From assembly GCA_005765155.1 (NCBI GenBank), contig VCCP01000002.1, positions 4,092,001-4,156,000 of the forward strand: DNA of 64,000 nucleotides. Reading direction: 5' to 3'. The notes below the pieces were generated by a model. The model ran no database searches, had not been told where the DNA came from, and saw nothing but the letters and a program-made list of their open reading frames with translations. Made by a program: the position numbers and the translations under genes. Source of the DNA: Zelopaecilomyces penicillatus. Lineage: Eukaryota > Ascomycota > Sordariomycetes > Hypocreales > Pseudodiploosporaceae. Below are positions 1 to 12,315 of the stretch, piece by piece (the stretch's first letter is position 1; every line of letters begins with the position of its first letter).

Positions 1-1730
1 CATTCTAGCAATGCTGCATGGCGGTTCGTCTGCATTGCCTCCCAATTTATGTATGCTAACATTTAATGCGATATCAGTTGTTAAATCTGAAAGTGTGCGA
101 AATATAATCCGCGAACGCCGAATGCTTGAGCATGTCAACCACCCTTTCATTTGCAACTTGCGGTATAGCTTTCAGGATATTGAGTACATGTACGAACTTT
201 GGTTATCTTCGCCTAAAAGGATTCATACTTACACAGTCTTTCAGGTATCTTGTCGTCGACTTGATGAGCGGCGGCGATTTGCGATTTCACATTTCCCGAA
301 AAACATTCACCGAAGAAGCAGTCCGATTCTGGATAGCTGAACTAGGATGTGCACTGAAGTATGTGCATGCGCAGAACATCATACATAGAGACATCAAGCC
401 AGACAACGTCTTGCTAGATGCCGATGGCCATGTCCACTTGACAGATTTTGTAAAGCCACCCCCATCTTTTTTTTTCTCGGCCAGCCCGCTGACCTTGCAT
501 TAGAATGTTGCATCAGATATTGTCCCAGGCAGAGTTATGACGAGCAAATCTGGCACTTTGGCCTATCTTGCTCCTGAGGTATATGCAGGCAAAGGCTATG
601 ACATCCGCGCTGACTGGTGGTCTCTCGGTGTCTTGTTTTATGAGTGCATCTACAACAAGGTATGTCCAACTCCGTGTTTACACGGCATCCCCGCGTGGCT
701 AAAGGAGCAAGCTAATAAACCGTAGCGCCCTTTTGATGGGACGAATGAAGCCACTCTCAATCAGCAAATCCAAAACTCCAATCCAAAATACCCCGTCACT
801 CAGCCACCCGTTTCGCTCACCTGTCTTTACGCTATTCGCGCCGCTCTCGACCCGAACCCCAATACCCGGCTTGGGTCGACATGGGAAAGCTTTATCCATC
901 ACGACTTTTTCAAAGTGATTGATTTTGTTGCTCTAGAAAGGAAGCAAATTGAGCCTGTTTTTGTCCCGTCATCCGAGAAGACCAATTTTGACGCGACGTA
1001 CGATCTCGAGGAATTACTTTTGGAAGAAGCCCCCCTTGAGGCCCGTGCCAGGCGGCAAAAGCCTCGAGAACGCCTAAAGGACGATGCAACACAGCAGGAG
1101 ATACGTGAGGATGAGCTCTACAAGATGATTGAGACTGACTTTCGTCCCTTTGACTACACGATAGCGGCTTATAAGAAGTAAGTCGAATGCATTCTGAGAA
1201 AATTAAATTCCTGCGTGCTGACCTTTCGCAGAATTACAGAGGCTTCCGACAACAATCGTGATGGGAATCCTTTAGCAGCAGCCTCCAGTGCCGGGCCCCA
1301 AGCCTTGACAACTGACAAGGCCACACCTGCGCCTTCGCCGAAGGGTTCAGGGTCTCACCCAACTCGATCGTCTCCCTTGGCAGACACACCATCCAGTCCC
1401 GATAGTCGACAGGGCAGACCGTCACGCCCTGCTCCACTTCCACCCTCGCTCCAATCGAACTACGTTTCACGCCCGCCTCCTGCCAGTAAGCGAATCACCA
1501 GCCCAACAGGCGGTGTTCAGGTTACACTCGACGGGGGAGGTAGCTGGTCTGAGCTTGCTCGCCAGGATGCGACGTTACCAGCAGATGCAAACACCGCCGC
1601 TGATGGAAAAGCTGAGGGCTCAAGTGGAATGTTTGGGTTCTTGAGAAGTAAGCGAGGTAGAAATAACAGCCCTCGACCAAGGGAGAGGGGTGTGCTCGGC
1701 AAAGAAGGTGCAAGAGTTGTCATCAGTTGA
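1..1730 (+). CDS. YANK/STK32-like AGC serine/threonine kinase, 5' end off window
   Basis: The 3' part of a protein kinase gene is visible, with exons at about 78-189, 245-449, 504-659, 726-1177 and 1232-1730 giving some 473 residues. Splicing restores DIEYMYLVVDLMSGGD, the catalytic loop IIHRDIKPDN, the metal-binding motif as LTDFNVA rather than DFG, and LAPEV. DFN is known for the YANK (STK32) branch of AGC kinases. The post-kinase segment QIEPVFVPSSEKTNFD, an acidic ELEE-like stretch and ETDFRPFDY also resemble STK32. The glycine loop and VAIK lysine lie left of the window. The last 170 residues are Ser/Pro-rich and probably disordered. Substrates and partners are unknown. It converges with the AP-1 gene on the other strand. 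Family assignment is firm; the first visible exon boundary at 78 is inferred from an AG acceptor. Confidence 0.88.
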
Positions 1731-3467
1731 GTTGGCGCTTCTGGTGTGTTTTTTTAGAAGCCAACGTGCCGCTCTATGGATAAAATGGACGAATATGATA
1801 CCCGAGCGAACGAGCTTCGATAGCTAGCTGACACAGCTCCGTTGCAATGAGCTCATTTTGGTGGTCTGGGTTTGGGAATGGCATGCCGCTCTTAGATCTA
1901 CGGGATATGAAAAGAAAAACATGGCGCTCCCTGATTACGAGATGCTGGCATCTGCAAACACCACACACACCACTGGAACTCTCGATTTTCTTTTTTGTAT
2001 AAGCAGCAAAGATGTACAGATGTGGCAAATAGCTTACTTCCAGCCTATTCCACAACTCTTGTCTTTTTTCTATGAGGCGACGCTCTCACTGTCATGGGAG
2101 TGAGCTTTTGCTTCATAGAGTGGCAAAACACACACACACACACAAACAACACGACGACATAGCGGCAGTTGCCAGACGTCTAGATCAACGGCCGATTTTG
2201 ATTTTGTTTGCATTTTTGACGTACTACCTTATCCGAAGTACCCACCCTCTTTATCGGTATTTTGATGCATAGTTTACGGGGGGGTACAATGGCGGGTGCC
2301 AACAGGGACGGGTGGGTTGGGTGGCGTACCGTGCTGTTCATCTTGTTTTAAATCTGCGTTATTACATTTTGTTTCACTGGCATGGCATACACTTGGACTT
2401 GTCTTGTGCGTTTTTTTTTTTGTTAATATCTGCCCCTATTTTGGTTGGTAGTAGGTTAGGGAATGATAGACGGGGCAGAGTAGTATTAGGCAAAGGATGG
2501 CGGAGGGGTTGTTATACATGAGCGTGTCGGGTATTATTATTTGCAACTATTCTCGAGAGCGTGTATGAAATAAGAATGACGACGATTTCTCATTTAGATG
2601 CAAGAAGAGTGTGGACTGTATACATGTTTGGTATTCATCTGGTCGTGATTGCCGTCAATGCCGTTTCAGACAATTCATGTTCAAGCAGAGACCACGGCAT
2701 TCTACTCAATTGGCTGCAATGTATCATATAGATTTTATTTTTAACACCAGAACCAAACTCCACGCTCGAGGATATATAATAATGTGTTTTATTATCGTTA
2801 TGGTTTTGCTTTTAGACGAGTCGTAAGAAATAGTCATGTGAAGAAATCACGGGTTCTGAATTACAATCAAGCGAGTAGTATAGTACTTCATATATCTGCT
2901 TCAGTTATACATGTTATTCTCTTGCATGCCCCCATGTCTATTCACATCAGTGACAGTCGCCAGACACTACCCAATCCAACGATCTAGAGTTATGATGACC
3001 CATTTTTCTTTTTCATTACTCGTAGTCAGATTTAGACTGAAATGGAGTTTGGTCACTCCCACAATTCCAAAAGAGAGTGGATTGTTTTATAAAACAATTT
3101 CCAAAAGTCCAACCACCCAATCAATAAATAAAAATAAAACAAAGCCAAACAATTACTTCGATAGTTGTGCAAGGCAAATCTCAAGCATCCATGTTTGACG
3201 GCAAATGATTTGAGTAAAAATAACCAACATATGCACGGATCCCTTTTCCGCCGAAATGCTAAAGGGGTGTTTCTAAATCAGATGCTTAAACTCGAAAAAG
3301 GCTCATGCTGCAATGTCTCTACAGCAATTCATTCTCTTGTCGGTAACGCCTTTTGATCCTTCCCAAGGATCTCTGTGGCTAATTCAATCCTGAGTTTCAT
3401 ACAAAATACAGACATGCGGCAGTCACTGGCCGCAATGCTTGTGCTCGGGCCAAGAGACGAAAAGAAA
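1731..3467. other. intergenic region between convergent genes
   Basis: This 1.7 kb holds the 3' untranslated regions of the kinase and the AP-1 gene. It contains a short CA repeat near 2130-2148, T-rich tracts and an AT-rich stretch around 3090-3160. The open frames are short and show no recognisable protein features, so I see no gene. Confidence 0.6.
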
Positions 3468-5338
3468 TCATGGCAAGCTAGCTAAATCGGGTTTGACTTG
3501 CTTGTCCAACTTGAAACCCAGTTTGTCAGCCACACAACTCGTCGACAAGTCTTTGCCCATGTACTTCTTGAGGATAGTGTCGAAGTCTACCTCTGCAACC
3601 ATGGGTCCTTTGCCAGAGCATTTTGCCTTTTTGGTCAGTTCTGAGCACAGACCATCTAGATCAAAGTCACCAGCCTGTGCATTGGGGCAAGCTTGGAGTT
3701 TGTCCCTGTCATAACTAGTCAGCAGGGGCCCATGGGTTGATAAGCTAGAAGATACATACCATAGGTCATTGCAACTAATGTTCTCTGGAGGTATTTCGTC
3801 CTCCACAGAGTCTTGTCTCGCATCAATTTCCGCAATAAGATTCTTCTTGGGAAGTGTCGCGATTGGAGCAGCATTGTATGGGGTATAAAAGTCGGCTTCG
3901 ATGGAGTCATTGAAGAGATCATCGAACGAAGGACTAGAGAGAATATTCTCTTGCGGTTCGCGATAACCACCGAACAGTTGTGGGTCGAATTGGCCGCCGT
4001 TCTGCTGTGAAAGCCAGTCGAAGCCGTTGTTGGCAAAGTTTAAGCCGCCGATATTATCATAAGCCTCATTGGTGGTTGATAATCCCGACTGCTCCTCGCC
4101 AATGGTTGTCAGAGTGTCTACTGGCTTGAAACCCATCGGTGACTGTGTAAAGGGTTCGGGGGAGGTTCCGCAGGATGAGCTTGCACCCACATTGGAATGT
4201 GATGACGTAGATGGAGAACTTATAGCAGCTCCCAGTCCATAATTGGCCGAATCAACGCTTGCTCGCGAACCAGTGCGATTCGAACTGGTCATTGAGGGAC
4301 TAAATATGCCGGAGAACTTAGCAAGGTCCTCTTTGAACTGTGCGTTGCGTGCCGCTTGTTGAGAGAAATTTGAGGCTTGGTTCTTGTCGTTGATCTGGCT
4401 CATTGCCGGACTAGGAATATGGGTGCTCTGCTGAGGGCTAATAGGTTGCGAAGCTGATCGCTGGGGTTTGTTGACAGTTGGTCCGGGAAGGGCGCCGAAT
4501 TTGGGAAATTCAAATTGGAAGCTGACGTCGCCGAGATTGTTGACGGCAGCGTTGCCAAATGGTACCTTCTCTCTTGGCAGTGCTTTGTTGATGGGACTAA
4601 GTGTCAATCTCTGTTTGTAGTGATTCAGCTCGCTGGTGATACGCTCAACCTGCCCACGCAATCTGCTGTTTTCGTGATTTGCAGCGGCTGATTCTCGCTC
4701 TAACTCTTCAACCTTGGTCTCCAAGTCTTTTAGATGTCTTTCTTTGCGATCTCTAAAAGCTCGTTGAGCCGCTCTGTTTTGAGCCTTGCGTTTCTATGGC
4801 CAAGTATAATCAGTAAGATATTTCACAAGGTATACCCGGTGCCAAAGTGCCTTACAGAAGTGGGCTCCGACGTTAGTGGTTTGCGGCCTGGCTTCTTGGG
4901 CATCTTGTCGGTACTTTCCCGTCTCTTGGATTCATTGCCTGGGCTCGTCTCATCATCCTCGTCGTCCGGGTGGCTCCGTTTCTCAGATTGCTCATTTGCG
5001 GCCGAGTCGGAATTCGAACTGCCGTGCATGTCTCCAGAGTCTTCACCGTTGCCTTGAACCGGTGTAGCGTCACTTGCAAACGAGAAATCAAAACTCGAAT
5101 CTCCAAAATCGTAGTCGTATGTGTCAAGGTATGGACTCTCTTGGTATCTCGTTCCATCGACATTGGTCATGGGAGAGGTTTTGAATGACTCGGATGAGAG
5201 TGAGAGCCCATTCTTGACGGATGAGTTTGCGGACTGCTCCTGGTTGGCATTGAGGGCTGTGAAAAGCAGATTCTGTTGCTGCGGGGTCAAGAAGAAGTTT
5301 GATGGCATAGAGCCGCCTCCAGTCCCAGCGGAAGCCAT
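3468..5338 (-). CDS. yap1: Yap1/AP-1-like bZIP oxidative-stress transcription factor
   Basis: Exons on the minus strand are 5338-4856, 4793-3760 and 3705-3468, giving 584 residues. After an acidic N-terminal region comes a basic region at about 162-185 carrying QNRAAQRAFRDRKERH, typical of Yap1/Pap1 proteins, then a leucine zipper to about 225. A lone cysteine in SSSCGTSPEP marks the n-CRD-like site. The C-terminal cysteine-rich domain has C502, C512, C526 and C535 within ISCNDLW, DGLCSELT and KAKCSG. In this family, oxidation of these cysteines masks a nuclear export signal, so the factor accumulates in the nucleus and turns on antioxidant and efflux genes. Intron 2 splits the Trp506 codon inside the c-CRD and is 54 nt with no in-frame stop. 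The start at 5338 is the first ATG of the frame. Confidence 0.93.
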
Positions 5339-8080
5339 CTTGGAATATGGGCTGACTTGAGTGGAAGAAATGCAAGTAACTATTGCAAAAGGCCTCTGAT
5401 CTCAGAGACTCCAATGAGGGTGGCGAGATCGCAGCTATTCAATCACGCCCTGCCGCCGTTTAGGCGATATTTGCCACTCAGCTTGCTCTCTGATGGGTTG
5501 GTGGTAGTGGGGTTCTTGTCTGACTGTGCGACAAGTGATACAGCGAGAGTTCCCGCAACGTCCACAGCGCAACACAGCAACTATAACGGAAGCTGTTTAA
5601 GAAGAAAAGAAACGATGGACAAGGCGCTCGGTAAAGATTCGGTGATGCCAGATGATGACGGGTGATGACGGGTGATGAATGTCCACCGGTTGAGTGGTGG
5701 CTGAGGAGACAAGTTCGTCTGGAGTCACACGCAAGAGTCAATGTGGGGGGGGGGAGTAGAAGGAATGGACAAAGTTATTTTCTGCCTGAGTCAGAAAGAA
5801 TTTTTCTAGGTGATTCCGTGTGCACCAGGTCAACGCGGATCTGGGGGCCAAGTGGTCGTAACGCGCAGTGTAGGGACAATACCATAGATGCCCATGTGGA
5901 AGCTGCTTGAGAAGAAGGACAAGCAATCCGGGCGAGCCGTTGAAAGTGATGGGGAATTGGGACATGGAATCGTCAGACAGTGGAGTGTGCATTTGTCAGC
6001 GCCCAAAGCGAAGCGGGGGAGCGCGGGACCAGCCCACCTACATACAGTGTAGACACTAGGTGAAAGGCCTGTGTGGTCTGAGTGGCTCCAGGCCCTTCAG
6101 CCTGCTGGCAGCATCCAATGGGCACGCTGTAAGATGCGCCAGGCCAGCCAGCCATTGCCCCAAGTGCTGAAGTCCATTGGTCCATCCCGAGTGGGAGGAG
6201 AGGGACGGCTACGCCGCTGCCTGGCTACAGTGCATTACAGTGCATTACTGTCCATTTGGACCGGACCGATACTGGTCACTTTTACGAATAGACATGGATC
6301 CATGCCAGTAGAAGCATCTGGGTGTAAGACGTTGCAATCGGACATCATCCCATACATGCCGGCTTGTATCTAGTCAACCTGTTTCACATCGTATGGCGTT
6401 GGGATTTGCTGAAAAAGGGGCCGAGTCCCCAGAATGAAAATAAAGCATCTAGCAGTCCCAAAAACAACGAGGCTTTTCTCTCCACTCCCTATGCCAGCAT
6501 CACGTCACTCGACTCGGACTTACCATTCAACCCTTATCTTCGCCACCAGCACAGCACTATCTCGTGATGATGCACTCTGGTCGATTCCGGTATGAATACC
6601 CGTGTGATAGCCGAAAGGAATGCCGATGAACAGTGTGTCCTCGTTGCTTGACCGACTGTTAATAAGCCCATAAGCCATCGCAACTCGTCGGCCTCGCGCC
6701 AACGTACGGCACTATCTCCGAACAGGTTATAATGGTCACGGACTCACGGCGGCCAGTCGCTCTCACCTCAACCGACTACTATGTACTAATACCTCCTATC
6801 CCCTACTTTGTGACTTGTACACGGCACGGCACTTAATTAACCATCACACAGCCCAATATAATGCCTGTTCCATGTCAGCACTCTCTCAACTGGCATTGGC
6901 GACGGAGCGAGAAGCTTGTCAGGCAAGTTAGGCTCCTCTCACAATAGCTGTAAAGCTATGCTATGCATCCTCGGAGCTGGGGACACAGACCAGTGCCCAC
7001 ATCTAGGGCACAGCCTTACTTAATGCTTACTAGCTGCAAAGGCGAGGATCCTGCGTGATCCCTTGAATTGCAACCGCCAAGCGTGTTAGAGTTAAATCCA
7101 GCGTAAAGTCCGGACTTCGGCCCGTACGAAATACCTACCCTCTGCGCATTATCCGGAGTTCAGCCCTCACGCTTGCCCTTAGTAGTCGAGTCACCGACGT
7201 TGATCCACCACTCAAACCTTATCATTACTACCGCTAGAACTCCTCAGAAATGATATGGTAAAGACCACACTCACAAAGCGTCCACTGGGCCTGCTGAAGC
7301 ACTGCAAACTCATAGTATGCTGCGGTCCAAAACCCCACAACTGTACTCTATTGGTACTGGTTTGGCTGTGACAGAGGATGCAGCGTTTTCCGTTGTCTTT
7401 AGAGATAGTACCTACCCTGTACACAATTGCTGACTTTCTTATTTGTTGCGAGGGAACCACAAAGGAAATCAGTATTCCCAGTTACTATTTAGCCCAAAGT
7501 GCGACTTGATGTAAGTGCGTGGCAAGATATAAGTAAAGCAAGAACTCCGGTCTTGCCCGGCATAGAATCATGGACAACAAACAAACAACTCAGTGTTGCT
7601 CTGTAAATGAGCATCGACAGTAGCCTAATGCCACCATGTCATACGTTAGAGCCTACAACATTGATCGTATAAGTTAATTAGGTGCAGTATTTTAGTTAGT
7701 TAGTGTATTTTATTTGTTCATACCTTTACCTAGCTTTATATGCACTGATGCTCGCCGAAATGGTCAATTCATAAGTGTTGAGCAATAATCTACCATAAGT
7801 GATATGATGATTTTGAAGCTACACTGAAAAAAAATTGCAGTCATAGATCAAACTTTTTTTTTCATAAAAATTTTTAGCAACAAAAATACTTCTCAAAATA
7901 AGACAGTCACAGACAGTTAGTGCGAGAAATTGATGGTGTTGATAAGTTTACTTAAATTATCTGTCAACCTATTCTGGGGTATGCAAAGTCGACATGCTCA
8001 ACCCTCATCTGTAGTTTATCCATGTTTCCATTGAAACGCCATTCCATACACTTCCCATTATTCATTAAACATTTATTTCT
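5339..8080. other. long intergenic region upstream of the AP-1 gene
   Basis: This 2.7 kb includes the AP-1 promoter and leader at its left side and the 3' flank of the Grg1-like gene at its right. It contains small direct repeats, GATGACGGGT twice near 5652-5673 and CAGTGCATTA twice near 6228-6250. An AT-rich tract runs from about 7640 to 7960. No open frame has recognisable protein features. Confidence 0.55.
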
Positions 8081-8364
8081 CTAGTTCTTGGCGAGGTTCT
8101 TGTGGGCCTCGGCCTTGCTGTTGTGAGCGGACTCGTCGATCTTGTCACCGACGGCATCAACGGCGGCATTAACACTATAGGCAAATGTCAACATCTCTGT
8201 TCTTCATAGAGCAAGCCATGTGCTGGATGGAGGGTTTCCTACCGAGTGCCAACGGAGGCATTGTCGTTCTTGGCAATCTCCTTGTTGGTCTCCTTGCTGG
8301 CACCGGCGGTGGCGCCCTGAACGGTCTCAGAGACGTAGTTGGCGGCTTGCTTGAGGGTATCCAT
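8081..8364 (-). CDS. grg1: Grg1/CCG-1-like glucose-repressible small protein
   Basis: Exons 8364-8243 and 8174-8081 encode 71 residues. The protein starts MDTLKQAANYVSETVQGATA and is Ala/Lys/Glu-rich with no Cys or Trp, matching the Neurospora glucose-repressed gene 1 / clock-controlled gene 1 family (family knowledge). These small hydrophilic proteins are induced strongly by carbon starvation, stress or the clock; their molecular role is unclear. The 68-bp intron has donor GTAGGA and acceptor CTATAG and splits an Arg codon. A TATA box lies about 130 bp upstream of the ATG, and two CreA-type sites lie about 290-315 bp upstream, in keeping with glucose repression. Confidence 0.88.
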
Positions 8365-8493
8365 TTTGAAGAGGTTTTTGTGGTGATGAGAAGAAGGTGG
8401 TTGGTTGTTTGGTGAAGTGGTTGTTATGTGAAGATGGTTGTTTGGCTTTGTTTGATGAAGAGAAAGGATGTTTGATGGAGGAAGGAGACTGCC

Positions 8494-8501
8494 TTTATAT
8501 A
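8494..8501 (-). promoter_or_regulatory. TATA box of the Grg1-like gene
   Basis: TATATAAA is read on the minus strand about 130 bp before the ATG at 8364. It is followed by a leader rich in TTTG, CAAC and CACCAA, as expected for a strongly expressed fungal gene. Confidence 0.7.
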
Positions 8502-8655
8502 GACCAGAGCTCGGCTTCTGAGGCAACCATAGAGATGGCGCATCTAGCCGAACTCTCCAAAGAATACCGAATTTGAGTATCTTGCGTAGGGTCAAATGCG
8601 GGTCTCGCGTTCTATCGTATGCCAACTTCGTCACTGACAACTACGTCATCGGCCA

Positions 8656-8678
8656 CCCCACCTGCAATGCTGGCGGGG
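8656..8678. promoter_or_regulatory. pair of CreA-type (SYGGRG) motifs
   Basis: GTGGGG (minus strand, 8656-8661) and GCGGGG (plus strand, 8673-8678) match the carbon catabolite repressor consensus SYGGRG and lie close together upstream of the Grg1-like gene. The motif is short and common by chance. The pairing and the target gene make a role plausible, not shown. Confidence 0.35.
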
Positions 8679-10747
8679 AGCTTGGAGGGGAAACTTGGAG
8701 AGGAGAATGCCGAACCAATTCCTTAGCCCAAAGTCCGTCTCAAGCCTTCAACCCTCTGGACCCTAATACAGGGGCCAGGGTTGCCCTTGGTTATGCAAAA
8801 TTGCCTTTTGCTAGACCCAATGGTGAGGGCCCTTCGTCCTCAGTTAGCCGGTGTGTTCCTGATCCCCCAGTGTTTTCACGATCTGAGATGGATGCAACCA
8901 CTCCGGCGGGCGAATCCGAAGACGCTAACCCACAGCCCGGTCCTCACATTGGTCCAATGGAATCACACGATGCCTCATTCAGCATGCATAATGACGACAT
9001 GGCTTCCAGCAGGGACAAACCCCGGCCATGGCAGACCTCGCAGACTGCTGGAGAAACATGCGAGAAGCACGTCGTCAATGTGGGACATAATCATACAAGC
9101 TCATGCCAAATTGCCAATGCTAGACGATTGGCGATCCCCTAATCCCCTGATCTGCAATATGTGCGTGACAGCAATAAGCTGGTGGATGCAGCAGGTACAT
9201 CTGGCAAGCATAAAGTATTACCTGGGGAAATACTGGTTACAGAGAATTGGCTATTCATTCACTCCCGAGGGGATATGTAGTTCGCTGCGGTGCCATGGTT
9301 CGGCGAGCAGACGAAACTCTAGCATGTAACCGGGAATGTGTGTTTGAGCTTGACCGGAGTCAGACTAACCTGGCACGCAAGAGATCGCGATGTGCGCGGC
9401 AGCAAATGACGCCCCTCCATCGAGTCGATACCCCTCCATCGCGACGACGCCCGGTCGCTAATATGACACGGGGTCTGAATGAGAGCGCCAACAAGCCTCC
9501 CTTGCCCTTCGCAGACCCCACTTCCAAGGTTTCTGACGCAGCGCACGATGGCTTATGCATGTGAACAAATGTCAAATTTGGTGTCTTCAAGAGGCAGGCT
9601 GCCAAAAGCTGAAGTCGCTCGGCTTTATCCCACCAACCTCGGAACGCTTGATTGGATCAAGGCCGACTCTCAGGGTAGCAGTTAGATGGAGAGGGAGACG
9701 TGGCTCACCGGTCGTTTCTGGCGTCACCTGCGCCACAGACATATCTCTAACTTGGAATTATCTTCAACTTCCAAGGAACAGGTTGCCGCTGCCTTGATGG
9801 CGACAACAACTTGAAGAGTCTCGACCTTTGTGGATGTCTAGCGTATTCATTTCACACGCCGACGACAGCCGATGTTGCACCGTCTGCATATGATACCTTG
9901 TACAGGATTTCTATATGGACCATCGACTCGACATGCAGGATCTCAATATGCGGGGCTAGATGAAGAGTTCTGGTAATCTTGTGAACGCTGTTAGAAGAAC
10001 CCAAGGTCGTCAAAATTCACCAAAATCACATGCAATCATTGCGTACGTGTATTACAAAGTCTCCAAATCGAGAATGGCTGTTGCAAATTCGCCTCTCCAC
10101 CTGGCTGTTCACTAGTGAACTTGTAGTCATGAACTGGAAAATCAGGCCACAATCCAGTGGTAGCTGAGACTTTAAACCCCTTGCGTAGTCAACTGGATAT
10201 TTGTTCTCTCTTACGCGGTAAGTTATGCGGTCCTAGAAACAAACGTTGATAATGCAACATGTTTCAGATCTTACCTCTTTGGAAGGGGCTCCTGAGGAGA
10301 GATGAACCAAGCCCAATCACAGCACAACATATGTCATGTTCCTGAGCACACACAGCTCGGTTGACTGCATACCTGCCGCAACCTAGAGACTCCAAGACTC
10401 GATCTAGAATTTGTCGTGAAGGAGCCCAAAGTTTTCATTGTCTCTCTGTGCCTCTCTAGCATAACCATTCCTGACCTTCGCCCTTGCTTGTCCAAGGTGT
10501 TGACTGTTGTTAGTTGGAGTCTATGAGTCACGTGAATGTTTTAAACATGGGCCCCGCTCCGCCCCGCGCCCAGAGCCAGGTCAGGATCGAGCATGTCGGT
10601 CAGCCTCGTGACATCAGAAGAGACTCCTGCTTCTCAGCTTCGTGTGCCCCATTTCAGGCTTCTGCAACGAGATTGCATAAGCCGCTCTAGCGAATATTCT
10701 CTGTGAACTGTCTCTTCCTTGGCGCAGCCCATACCATTTTCCCTGCC
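8679..10747. other. intergenic region between divergent Grg1-like and BSD genes
   Basis: This 2 kb holds two overlapping plus-strand open frames (8573-9142 and 8781-9329). Their composition looks like chance reading of GC-rich promoter DNA and neither has a recognisable domain. The last part, about 10550-10747, is the leader and promoter of the BSD gene. No other gene is supported. Confidence 0.5.
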
Positions 10748-12101
10748 ATGGATCTCGCGTACGATTACATCCAGGAGGATGCATATACCAACAAGGATGA
10801 GTCGGACAGCAACAAGCAGGACCAGCCCGAGACTACCTTGAACAATGACATCCAGGATGCCTACAAAGCTTTCTCCGCAAGCCCATGGGGAATGAAGATT
10901 GGAGGATTCATCGGCAGTGTAGTCAAACAGGTATACCACGATTGAAACTCATTGGTAAACATCTTTTGTGACAGAAATGGCTGCAGGGCGAATCGGTTTA
11001 CACCCAAGCCCAAAAGGAGCTTGCCGAGGTCGGAGAAGACGCAAGCAAGGGGCTTACAGACCTCCGGGAATCTATCATGAGCCGAACACGTTCGCTCTCC
11101 CTCAACACGAACCAGCCAAACATCCCTAGGGAAGGCGACGATAACCAGACGACTCCTACCAAGGCTGACAGGCCATCCGACGACAGCGCCCAAGAGTCCG
11201 AGACTGTTCTCTCTCGGCTTAGATCCGAGGCCGCTAAACGCCTCCGGGATCTCCAACAAGCCGAAGATGCCGCCGACGAGGCTCTATTGAAGTTTGGAAG
11301 CAACGTTAGAGACTTCCTGCGCGATGCTATCAGCATAGCACCTCCACAGGATTCTACTGATGGTGACAACACCGTTCTATTCGAGAGCAAAGATGCGCAA
11401 GGCAAGAGGGTCATTCATACCTCAAGATTCGATGCACAGTTGCACGTAATTCACACATCTACCGAAAGCTTTACAAAGGATCCAGATGCGGAAGAATATG
11501 ATGAGTGGACCAAGGGTTTTGATATTGAGGAAAAAACAGAGGACATCAGCGGTGACCTGGCCAAGTACCCCGAATTGCGGACGACGATGGAGAAGCTTGT
11601 ACCTGATGAGATTCCCTACGCGGATTTTTGGAAGAGATACTACTTTCTTCGTCACAGTATTGAGACGGCCGAGTCTCGACGACGAGATCTCCTTAAAGGT
11701 ACGTAAAGAGGTTCACGGCTCTGATTCGATTTTCCTTATCTCTACCCTTCCTTTTCTGCCAACTTTATGAATATATTGGCTAACATGAATAAATAGCTGC
11801 TTCTGCTGAGGACGAAGTTGGCTGGGATGATGAATCTGACGAAGAAACTGCTCCTGTTGATGCCATTGCTGCTCAAAAGCCCACATCGGCCGCTTCTTCC
11901 ACCACAATACAGCCCCCTGCTCAGAACTTGTTAAAACCAGACGAGGCCCGCAAGTCTAATGACGAAAAGTCCCAGGCTGACAGCGAGGCGAGCTATGACG
12001 TTGTGGGTGGGACATCGGGAAAGACGAGCCAGGCCCCTAGCAGTCCAAAGGACGTCAGGAAGGATGATGACGATGAGGAGAGCGATGAAGATTGGGAGTA
12101 G
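10748..12101 (+). CDS. BSD-domain protein (Dos2-like)
   Basis: Exons 10748-10930, 10975-11698 and 11797-12101 encode 403 residues. The first intron joins SVVKQ to KWLQGESVY. A BSD domain lies at about 239-295, from WTKGFDIEEK to DFWKRYYFLRHSI with its conserved aromatic residues. The C-terminal third is acidic, ends in DDEESDEDWE and is probably disordered. BSD domains occur in TFIIH p62, in synapse-associated proteins and in yeast Dos2; single-BSD fungal proteins of this build are usually grouped with Dos2, whose role is poorly known. The ATG at 10748 has a good context (GCCATGG). The gene converges on tsr2 with 214 bp between stops. Confidence 0.85.
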
Positions 12102-12315
12102 ACAGATCCGTCCAACTTTAGCACTAATTTTAATATTCGAGGGGAGCAGGGCTTGCGTAGTAAGAGATTGTCTTGGCGTTTGGTTTGCTGGAACCAGGTT
12201 TGAAAGGGTTCTCTAGTCGCGAATTCTGTATGTATGTATGCTTTGGGTATCAAGTATGGGGCTCATCTGCCGTCCTGCGACCATCTGCTCAAGATAATGT
12301 TTTGCTGAAAACAGT

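Noticed and set aside
8573..9329. Two overlapping plus-strand open frames of 189 and 182 codons
   Set aside because: They lie in GC-rich promoter DNA, have no recognisable domain or promoter, and their mixed composition looks like chance absence of stops.
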